Part shown: positions 1-6,134 of the stretch, piece after piece
How the letters are laid out: every line of letters begins with the position of its first letter
How positions within the stretch are numbered: position 1 is the stretch's first letter
Source: Nitrospira sp.
GTDB taxonomy: Bacteria > Nitrospirota > Nitrospiria > Nitrospirales > Nitrospiraceae
Assembly: GCA_025935475.1 (NCBI GenBank)
Contig: JAICVE010000089.1
Span: 1-9,311, forward strand
Length of the DNA: 9,311 nucleotides
Direction of reading: 5' to 3'
The notes under the pieces: model-generated
The model's database searches: none
What the model saw: the letters and a program-made list of their open reading frames with translations, nothing else
Told to the model about the DNA's origin: nothing
Program-made: the position numbers and the translations under genes

Positions 1-381
1 GATGGCGAACGCAAACATCCCCTGCAACCGGTCCACGCAGGCGGTCCCGTAGGCTTCGTAGAGATGAAGAATCGTCTCGGTATCGCTCTTCGTCCGGTAA
101 CGGTGGCCGGCGCGCTGCATTTCGCGGCGCAGCACGGCATGGTTGTAAATCTCGCCGTTGAAGACGATCCATACGCTGTCGTCCTCGTTCGTCATCGGTT
201 GATGTCCGCCGGCGACGTCGATGATGGCCAGCCGTCGGTGCGCAAGCCCCACCGCCCCATCGAGCCACAGCCCCGCCCCATCCGGACCCCGATGCTGCTG
301 GATGTCGGCCATGCGCACGAGGCGGGAGCGTTCCGCCCGTTCACGCACATCGCATTTCACGATTCCGGCAATGGCACACAT
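1..381 (-). CDS. Second AsnB-like glutamine amidotransferase, N-terminal fragment
   Basis: The minus strand from the ATG at 379-381 is open to the window edge, giving 127 residues of a class II glutamine amidotransferase domain. It begins MCAIAGIV: Cys2 is kept but the usual Gly3 is Ala. RGPDGAG (31-37), HRRLAIIDVAGG (48-59), NGEIYNH (75-81), DTETILHLYEAYG (100-112) and GMFAFAI (121-127) match the family, with Arg50, Asn75, Glu77 and Asp100 in the expected places. It clearly resembles the AsnB gene 1.1 kb upstream but is divergent, so it is not a recent duplication. The ATG is 2 bases after the GT4 stop; a GAGG lies 10 bases upstream, so translation may depend on coupling. Whether the synthetase half is intact cannot be seen. 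It could be another glycan amidotransferase, a true asparagine synthetase, or one of the exosortase-associated amidotransferases. Confidence 0.85.
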   Translation of the reverse strand, partial: MCAIAGIVKCDVRERAERSRLVRMADIQQHRGPDGAGLWLDGAVGLAHRRLAIIDVAGGHQPMTNEDDSVWIVFNGEIYNHAVLRREMQRAGHRYRTKSDTETILHLYEAYGTACVDRLQGMFAFAI

Positions 382-383
382 GG

Positions 384-1490
384 TCAGGCCGCCTCAGTGT
401 TCGATGAGGCGGACGCAAGCCGCCGGTAGGTGGTGGCCCAAGCGGGCCCAACCTTGGACCAGTCATATTGCATGAGCGACTCCTTGGCTCGCTGTGCCAT
501 GAGGGCTGCGCGTTCAGGCTGTTCAAGCAGCAGCGTTGCCGCCTTGGCCATGGCGGAGGGATCACCGACCGGCACCAGCGTGCCTGATTCACCGTCTTCC
601 ACCATGTTCGGAATATCACCGATCGGGGTGGTGACCACCGGCATCCCGGAAGCCATCGCCTCGAGCACAGACAGCGGTTGATTGTCCACGCACGAAGAGT
701 TCAGGAAGAGCGAATGACGGTCGTAGACATCCGGCATCGCCGCCGGATCGACGGCCCCCACAAAGCGCACATTGCGTACCGACAGCGCCTGTGCCAGGTG
801 TTTGAGTTCCGCCTCTTGGGGCCCCTGCCCGACGATCGTCAATGACGCCGCGGGAAAGACCGTCTGAATCATGGCAAATGCCAACAGCGTGGATTCGACT
901 CCGTAGTGAGGCTCGAAGTTTCTCACCGACAGAAACTCCGGCAAGAGCGGAAGACGCTCCCGATACCGAAACTGGCCGGTATCAATGACGTTGTGGATGA
1001 CCTCCGCCTTATAGCCATGCCGGGCGAACACGTTCCTCAGGAAGATCGAGGGCACGACAATTTTATCGACCATTTTCAACCACGGGTGCACCAGCGATCC
1101 CCAATTGGCCAAATGATCGTCGGCTTCGCCGCTGTGATAGTTCAACAGAATCGGCTTGCCCCATCTTCGAGCCGCGACGATGGCGGGAAGCGGTGCTAAG
1201 AGAAACGACCAATAGGAGGCCGAGGCGACATGCACGACGTCGGCCGATCGCAATTTGCGCAAGGTGGGCAGATAGAGTCCTTCGTTGGCCACAGTCCTGA
1301 TGTATCGCAGGCGCTTGAGCCACCCCGCTCCCCGTGGAAACGGCGGATTGATCGGGACCAATTGAACTTCGTACCCCTCTGCCCGGAGGTGATCAGCAAG
1401 CACCTTGGCTTGCACGGCTTGGCCCCCTAGGATGCCAAGACTGGGCGCGACCATGGCGATTCTCGGACGGGACGGTCGATGGCTGGCCAT
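384..1490 (-). CDS. GT4-family glycosyltransferase (GT-B fold)
   Basis: With the start chosen at 1488-1490 the product is 368 residues, the normal size for GT4 enzymes. The N-terminal Rossmann-like domain opens RIAMVAPSLGILGGQAVQAK (10-29), where the Gly-Gly loop meets the acceptor. DVVHVAS (84-90) and ILLNYHSGEADDH (114-126) follow. The C-terminal, nucleotide-sugar domain has SLTIVGQGP (216-224), VRFVGAV (241-247) and CVDNQPLSVLEAMASGMPVVTT (267-288). In the family's E-x7-E motif the first position is Asp269, with Glu277 kept; this D-N-x-P variant occurs in many bacterial GT4 enzymes. It transfers a sugar, usually with retention of configuration, from a nucleotide donor to a growing lipid-linked glycan at the cytoplasmic face. 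Donor and acceptor are unknown. No membrane helix is evident. It sits between two AsnB-like genes, with 2 bases to the next start. Confidence 0.86.
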   Translation of the reverse strand: MASHRPSRPRIAMVAPSLGILGGQAVQAKVLADHLRAEGYEVQLVPINPPFPRGAGWLKRLRYIRTVANEGLYLPTLRKLRSADVVHVASASYWSFLLAPLPAIVAARRWGKPILLNYHSGEADDHLANWGSLVHPWLKMVDKIVVPSIFLRNVFARHGYKAEVIHNVIDTGQFRYRERLPLLPEFLSVRNFEPHYGVESTLLAFAMIQTVFPAASLTIVGQGPQEAELKHLAQALSVRNVRFVGAVDPAAMPDVYDRHSLFLNSSCVDNQPLSVLEAMASGMPVVTTPIGDIPNMVEDGESGTLVPVGDPSAMAKAATLLLEQPERAALMAQRAKESLMQYDWSKVGPAWATTYRRLASASSNTEAA

Positions 1491-1498
1491 AGAAGGGT

Positions 1499-1503
1499 CC
1501 TCC
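1499..1503 (-). promoter_or_regulatory. Shine-Dalgarno site of the GT4 gene
   Basis: GGAGG on the minus strand is 8 bases before the ATG at 1488-1490. It favours this start over the ATG at 1518-1520, which overlaps the AsnB stop as ATGA but has no comparable ribosome site, and over a still longer ORF starting at 1637. Confidence 0.72.
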
Positions 1504-1516
1504 GGATGCTCACCCG

Positions 1517-3466
1517 TCATGACGGCCACGACGCCAGTGAGCGTCCATGCGCCGGCATGCGGCCGGTGAGGGGCGACGGCCTTCGGGCCGGTTGCGTGAC
1601 CGGCGCAGTCCGTCGATCCATGAACGTCCGACACCACAATTCAAAGGACATCAGGGTCCAAAGATGCAGATCCAGCGGCCGGCCCTGTTCCTGCCGCTCG
1701 ATCAGGCGCTTGACATAGCCGGCGTCGAAAATCCCGCGCCGACGGAACGTATCCGACAGCAACAACTCTTTCACCAACGGCCGGAGCGGACCCCTCAACC
1801 ACCGGTTCAACGGCACGCCAAATCCCTTCTTTGAACGGTCAAGAACCTCGTCGGGCAGCAAGCCACGCAGCGCTTTGACGAAAATGTGCTTGGTTTTCCC
1901 GCGATGCAACTTCCAATCGGCCGGAATCGTCGCAGCGAATTCCACGAACGGATGGTCGAGCAATGGCACCCGCGCTTCCAGCGAATGCGCCATGCTCATC
2001 CGGTCCACCTTCGTCAGAATATCCAGCGGCAAATAGTGGCGAAAATCCAAGTCCTGGAGGATCGACAACCAGTGACCCTCATGCCGACGCAAGCGGTCCA
2101 GGCACGATCGCTCCGGCTGCGCCGCCCCGACCTGTTCACGAGCCCAGTCGGTCAACAGCCGCTGCTGGTGATCATGTCGGAACAGCGTTGTGGCATACAG
2201 ATACCGTTCACCGTCTGGCTTGGAAAGATACTCGAGGTATTGCTTCCCCTTGGCGTCCTCAGGCAGCGCATCGGAGGTGCGGGCCAGCAACGCCCGTACG
2301 GAACCGGGAAGAAAGCGCGCCATCCGATCCCGGCCTTCCACGACATATTTGTCATAACCGCCAAACAGCTCGTCGCCGCCGTCGCCCGACAGCACGACCT
2401 TGACGTGCCGTCCTGCGAGGCGAGCGACCATGTAGGTAGGAATGGCCGAGGAATCGCCGAAGGGCTCGTCGAGGTCCCAGGCCAGATGGTCCAGCAGGTC
2501 CATCACGTCGGGCTCCAACACGAGTTCATGGTGATCCGTGCCGAACCGCTTGGCCACCAACCGCGCATAGGGCAATTCGTCGAACTCCTGCTCACGAAAT
2601 CCGATGGAAAATGTCTTGATGCGGGACGTCGACATGCCGGCCATGGAGGCCACCACCGCGCTGGAGTCGATCCCGCCGCTGAGAAACGCGCCCACCGGGA
2701 CATCGCTGACGAGATGATACCGGATCGATTCGTGGAGCTTTGTCCGCAATTCCTCAACGGTCTCCTCCTCAGATCGCCGTGCATCCGGTTGAAACCGCAG
2801 CTCCCAATACCGCTCGACGACCGGCTCGTGCTTCGGGTCAAGACGTAACCGATGACCTGGCTCCAACTTATGGATGCCGTCTACGATGCTCTCACCAGGC
2901 GGAGTCGTCCCATAGGCCAGCAGATGAGCGAGCGATTCCCAATTCAGGCGCCGGTCGACCTCTGGCAGTTGCAACAACGCTTTTAGCTCTGACGCAAACA
3001 TGAACCGGCCGGCCGCGGTGCCATAGTAGAGCGGCTTGATGCCGATCCGGTCGCGGGCCAGCGTCAGCCGGCGGCGCGCCCCGTCCCAGACGGCAAAGGC
3101 AAACATACCTCGCAGCGCCTGGACGCAATCAGCTCCATGCTCTTCATAGAGATGCACGATGACTTCGGTATCGGTCGCCGTCGAGAACCGGTGCCCTCGG
3201 CGCTCAAGGTCATTTCGCAACTCGCGGTAGTTGTAGATTTCCCCATTTAAGACAACCCAGATTGAACCGTCTTCATTCGACACCGGCTGATGACCTGTTT
3301 CCAGATCGATAATGCTCAGACGGCGCATTGCCAGGCCGGCGCCGTCTTTGAGAAACGTCCCTTCGTCGTCCGGCCCCCGTGAGACGAGCGCCGCGCACAT
3401 CGCGTGCAACTCCTCCACGTCGATGGCCTGATGTTTATGAGAGACGATGCCTGCGATTCCACACAC
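1517..3466 (-). CDS. asnB: AsnB-like glutamine-dependent amidotransferase (asparagine synthase family)
   Basis: From the GTG at 3464-3466 the 649-residue product begins MCGIAGIV, so Cys2 becomes the N-terminal nucleophile of a class II glutamine amidotransferase. The glutaminase domain (1 to about 200) keeps Arg49, Asn74, Glu76 and Asp99 with RGPDDEG (30-36) and NGEIYNY (74-80). The synthetase domain has the ATP-pyrophosphatase loop SGGIDSS (263-269), DEPFGDSS (333-340) and LSGDGGDELFGGY (359-371). The first domain releases ammonia from glutamine and the second activates a carboxylate as an adenylate for amidation. Family members in polysaccharide loci probably amidate a uronic acid or similar group rather than make asparagine; that is inference from context. 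About 30 residues after the family's normal end (620-649) form a Pro/Arg-rich tail coded by GC-palindromic DNA. The gene follows the flippase by 8 bases and precedes GT4 by 26. The symbol is at family level only. Confidence 0.88.
   Translation of the reverse strand: MCGIAGIVSHKHQAIDVEELHAMCAALVSRGPDDEGTFLKDGAGLAMRRLSIIDLETGHQPVSNEDGSIWVVLNGEIYNYRELRNDLERRGHRFSTATDTEVIVHLYEEHGADCVQALRGMFAFAVWDGARRRLTLARDRIGIKPLYYGTAAGRFMFASELKALLQLPEVDRRLNWESLAHLLAYGTTPPGESIVDGIHKLEPGHRLRLDPKHEPVVERYWELRFQPDARRSEEETVEELRTKLHESIRYHLVSDVPVGAFLSGGIDSSAVVASMAGMSTSRIKTFSIGFREQEFDELPYARLVAKRFGTDHHELVLEPDVMDLLDHLAWDLDEPFGDSSAIPTYMVARLAGRHVKVVLSGDGGDELFGGYDKYVVEGRDRMARFLPGSVRALLARTSDALPEDAKGKQYLEYLSKPDGERYLYATTLFRHDHQQRLLTDWAREQVGAAQPERSCLDRLRRHEGHWLSILQDLDFRHYLPLDILTKVDRMSMAHSLEARVPLLDHPFVEFAATIPADWKLHRGKTKHIFVKALRGLLPDEVLDRSKKGFGVPLNRWLRGPLRPLVKELLLSDTFRRRGIFDAGYVKRLIERQEQGRPLDLHLWTLMSFELWCRTFMDRRTAPVTQPARRPSPLTGRMPAHGRSLASWPS
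1577..1590. other. GC palindrome with TTCG loop inside the 3' end of the AsnB gene
   Basis: CGGCC-TTCG-GGCCG forms a perfect 5-bp stem with a stable UUCG tetraloop on the plus strand (CGAA on the sense strand of the gene). It lies in the stretch coding the C-terminal extension of the AsnB protein, next to other GGCCGG/ACCGG repeats. It closely resembles the hairpin at 9076-9090. No U-run follows on either strand, so I do not call a terminator. Confidence 0.4.
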
Positions 3467-3470
3467 GTCG

Positions 3471-3476
3471 CACCTC
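3471..3476 (-). promoter_or_regulatory. Shine-Dalgarno site that fixes the AsnB GTG start
   Basis: GAGGTG on the minus strand overlaps the flippase TGA (3475-3477). The GAGG core is 6 bases before the GTG at 3464-3466, the codon that places Cys at position 2. A GTG four codons upstream (3476-3478) is in frame but would bury the catalytic Cys, so it is rejected as the start. Confidence 0.72.
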
Positions 3477-4959
3477 ACGAAGTCTTGTGTTGATACCGGA
3501 CCGGAAGCATGAACTGAAGGCGTCCCATCACATGAGTCAAGGCGGCGCGTTCATGGGGCGAGATGAGACCCACGCCCAGGGCCATACTCGCGTAGGTCGC
3601 TCCATAGACGGCGCTGATCACGGCGATTCGGATGAATGGTGCCGCCTCCAGGCCATACGCTACCGCCAGAGCTGGTAACACCGCCGTCAGCGAGACGATG
3701 ATGATGAGCCATAGTGACCGCCAGGGAAGCACCCGCCCGACGCCCACATGCCACATTGATGCGGCGGCACCCAACCCGATCACTTTTCCAAGCGCCAACG
3801 CGAGCACCGTCACCAGCATAGCGCCCACCAACCCGAACGACCTGATTGACCAATGGATCAGCAGCGCGATCATTGCCAACCGCACCAGATTGATGGCCAA
3901 GAGCACGTTAGTTTTCGCATACACGCGCATCACGCCATCCATCGGAATTGCCGCGAACATGACGGCGACGACGCCGACCATAAATATTGGAATGCTCGCG
4001 ACGTATGTCTCCGTGAACAGCATGATGATGACATCGTGCGCCACGAGCAGCAGAAGTCCGGTCAAGGGAAAAAACACCAAGGCGAGCTTACGCACGGTGT
4101 CATGCCAGAGATCGATCACGTGCGACTCCCGGCCGCTGTGTATCGCTGTGGACATCCCGACCATCATGACGTTGCAGACGGTGGTCGCGACGAGATCCAC
4201 CACCGGAATCTGAAGACATCCCACCGAATAGACCGCGAAGGTCGCCGCATCGAAGAGCCCCGACACCGCATATTGATGAAAGTTTTCTTGCGCGATACTG
4301 GCGACCACCGCGAGGGCGAATGGCAAGGCATACGCCAGCTGCCGGGCGAAACAGCGGGCGTCGGGCCGAAAACTGTCCCGGAACGTCCGCCAGTAATAGT
4401 GGGCCGTATAGAGAAAGCGAAGGACCGCGAACGCCACCGCGCCATAGAGCAGCGATCGTAACGCCGGCGCAATGAGCACCGGCACGATCAGAAAGAGGAC
4501 CCGCGTCACGTCGGTGACCGCGTAGGCAACCGCCGCCGACCGATAGGCGCTGCGCGCCGTCATCACCGTTTCCAGGCCGATGGACGCCTGCATCAAGAGA
4601 AGATAGAGCGCGAGCAATGGGATGAGCGGCTCCAGCGCGGGATTGCTCATCCATCGCGCGATCGCCTCCGCATTGAGCACCAGCCACGCGGCCGCGACGG
4701 TACCCATGGCGGTCAGAAACAGGACCGAGTTCATCACGTAGCGTCCCGCGTGGCCATCGGCCTTTGGCAAAAAGAACAGCAGGCTTTCGGACATGCCGAT
4801 CTGTGTAATGGTCAACAACGTGATGTAGAGGAGAAACCATTGCTTGTACGTCCCAAAGGTCTCGAGGTCAAAAATGCGGACGAGAATCAGGGGGGTGACG
4901 AACGCGGCCACAAAGCCGGCGATCCGTCCCGCAATGATCAACAGAGCCGGCTTCAACAT
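3475..4959 (-). CDS. Wzx-type polysaccharide flippase (MOP superfamily membrane protein)
   Basis: The 494-residue protein is almost wholly hydrophobic, with about 12 to 14 predicted membrane helices separated by short basic loops. The N-terminus (LIIAGRIAGFVAAFVTPLILVRIFDLETFGTYKQW) contains the TPLILVR-F-x3-FGxY pattern usual at the first helix of Wzx/O-antigen translocases, seen here at residues 8-40. A second-half repeat begins near QLAYALPFALAVVASI (about 208-223), in keeping with the two-bundle fold. Such proteins move undecaprenyl-linked repeat units from the cytoplasmic to the periplasmic face of the inner membrane. There is no strong Shine-Dalgarno before the ATG; the 7-base distance from the deacetylase stop suggests translational coupling. 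The stop codon overlaps the ribosome site of the following AsnB gene. Teichuronic or other MOP subtypes cannot be excluded, and I give no gene symbol because homologues are poorly conserved. Confidence 0.85.
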   Translation of the reverse strand: MLKPALLIIAGRIAGFVAAFVTPLILVRIFDLETFGTYKQWFLLYITLLTITQIGMSESLLFFLPKADGHAGRYVMNSVLFLTAMGTVAAAWLVLNAEAIARWMSNPALEPLIPLLALYLLLMQASIGLETVMTARSAYRSAAVAYAVTDVTRVLFLIVPVLIAPALRSLLYGAVAFAVLRFLYTAHYYWRTFRDSFRPDARCFARQLAYALPFALAVVASIAQENFHQYAVSGLFDAATFAVYSVGCLQIPVVDLVATTVCNVMMVGMSTAIHSGRESHVIDLWHDTVRKLALVFFPLTGLLLLVAHDVIIMLFTETYVASIPIFMVGVVAVMFAAIPMDGVMRVYAKTNVLLAINLVRLAMIALLIHWSIRSFGLVGAMLVTVLALALGKVIGLGAAASMWHVGVGRVLPWRSLWLIIIVSLTAVLPALAVAYGLEAAPFIRIAVISAVYGATYASMALGVGLISPHERAALTHVMGRLQFMLPVRYQHKTS

Positions 4960-4966
4960 CAGATAG

Positions 4967-6133
4967 TCAGATCAAGGAGGACGTCACCGGGGAGACACGC
5001 TCTGGCTTCTTGTGGCGCGGCGTCGAGGACTGTCCGCTGCCCTGGCGGTCGCTATGGTCCTGCTGGCAGCGGTGGAAGAGATCGAAAATCCAATGGGCGT
5101 GGCAGTGCATGAGGATGTTCGAGAACCCCTCGAATGGATCGAGCGAGGAATTCTCCCACAAGATTTTCCGCGGAATCGTCAGCGACGGGTAGCGCACGTC
5201 CCGATGCAGACAGGTCGTGTATCCGAACCGGTAGCCTGCCTCTGCGACACAAGACACGACGGAAGGATTGAAGCGTCCGTCCGGATAAGCAAAATGCGAC
5301 ACGGGCTTGCCGAGTTTTTCCTGCAAGGTCAGCAACGAGCCCACGATCTGATTGGCCATGCGCTTCGGATTCTCGAGTGTCAGCAACGCATGGGTCTGCG
5401 TATGCGAGCCGATGGTCATGCCGGCCCGATCCAACGCGCGGACCATGTCCCACGTCAACGAGTGAAGCGCGGGAAAATCTTCGTCCCGGATCTGCACCAC
5501 CGTCTCCAGCGCTTCAATCGCCCTCCGCAGTTGCTTTTGAGTCAACGTCGTGAAGAGCAGCCGCATCGTGTCGAACGGATCCTTGATCACGTCTTTCAAG
5601 CCGTGCTGCCGTGCCAGCGGCACATCGTGACTCTCGCAGAGCGTGGTGAGCCGTTCAGCGTTATGGTCAATCATGGGCAGCACGCGCGCGAGCAACAGGA
5701 ACAACTTGTCATACACGTGCAGGTAGTGTCGGCCCAAGGTTTCAGTGACCACGAAGATGCCGGCGGGAATGCCTTTGCGCTGCAGGAGCGGAAGGGCATG
5801 GTGATAGACGCCGGCGTATCCGTCATCGAAGGTGATCGCCGCCAGCGGCTCGTTGAACGGATCGCCGCTCTCGAAACGCTCGCCCAGTTCATCCAGCGTC
5901 AGAAAGCGGAAGTGCTGTCCCAGCCAATCCAGCTGGCGCTCCAGCATCCTGCAGCTGACGAGGTTCGGCTGGATCGCGCGCCCCTGATGCATCCGAATAT
6001 CCTCGACCACCGAGTGGTAGCCGATCACCAACGGAATGTGCTTCGTGGCATTGATCGTTTCGATCACGCTGCTGGCGCCGGTCCACCGTAATCCAGCGGC
6101 TAATGCCGTCTTGACCATCCTGCGCAGCGCCAT
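4967..6133 (-). CDS. Polysaccharide deacetylase (NodB/CE4 family), apparently cytoplasmic
   Basis: The 388-residue protein contains the carbohydrate esterase family 4 (NodB homology) motifs. Motif 1 is TFDDGY at residues 101-106, with the Asp pair expected to supply the catalytic base and a metal ligand. Motif 2 is SHTQTH at 243-248, the two His being metal ligands. FAYPDGRF (281-288) corresponds to motif 3. An earlier VIGYHSV (36-42) is typical of the longer bacterial members. About 135 residues separate motifs 1 and 2, more than in minimal NodB domains, so there is an inserted helical segment (roughly 140-225). The N-terminus (MALRRMVKTALAAGLRW) has no clear signal peptide, and the last 30 residues are polar and basic. 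It would remove N- or O-acetyl groups from a sugar intermediate or lipid-linked unit before export; the substrate is inference. It starts 1 base after the fusion gene's stop and ends 7 bases before the flippase. Confidence 0.87.
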   Translation of the reverse strand: MALRRMVKTALAAGLRWTGASSVIETINATKHIPLVIGYHSVVEDIRMHQGRAIQPNLVSCRMLERQLDWLGQHFRFLTLDELGERFESGDPFNEPLAAITFDDGYAGVYHHALPLLQRKGIPAGIFVVTETLGRHYLHVYDKLFLLLARVLPMIDHNAERLTTLCESHDVPLARQHGLKDVIKDPFDTMRLLFTTLTQKQLRRAIEALETVVQIRDEDFPALHSLTWDMVRALDRAGMTIGSHTQTHALLTLENPKRMANQIVGSLLTLQEKLGKPVSHFAYPDGRFNPSVVSCVAEAGYRFGYTTCLHRDVRYPSLTIPRKILWENSSLDPFEGFSNILMHCHAHWIFDLFHRCQQDHSDRQGSGQSSTPRHKKPERVSPVTSSLI

Positions 6134-6134
6134 G

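Noticed and set aside
1491..1637. N-terminally extended GT4 start at 1637, or the ATGA-overlap start at 1520
   Set aside because: The extra residues lie over the AsnB 3' end and do not resemble a GT4 N-terminus. The strong GGAGG 8 bases before 1490 and the normal protein length favour the shorter form, although the ATGA start remains possible.
1886..2848. Plus-strand 320-residue open frame antisense to the AsnB gene
   Set aside because: The AsnB frame is supported by catalytic motifs along its length; this one shows only shadow composition.
5012..6091. Plus-strand 359-residue open frame antisense to the deacetylase
   Set aside because: It mirrors the coding pattern of the deacetylase, has no family motif and no convincing ribosome site.
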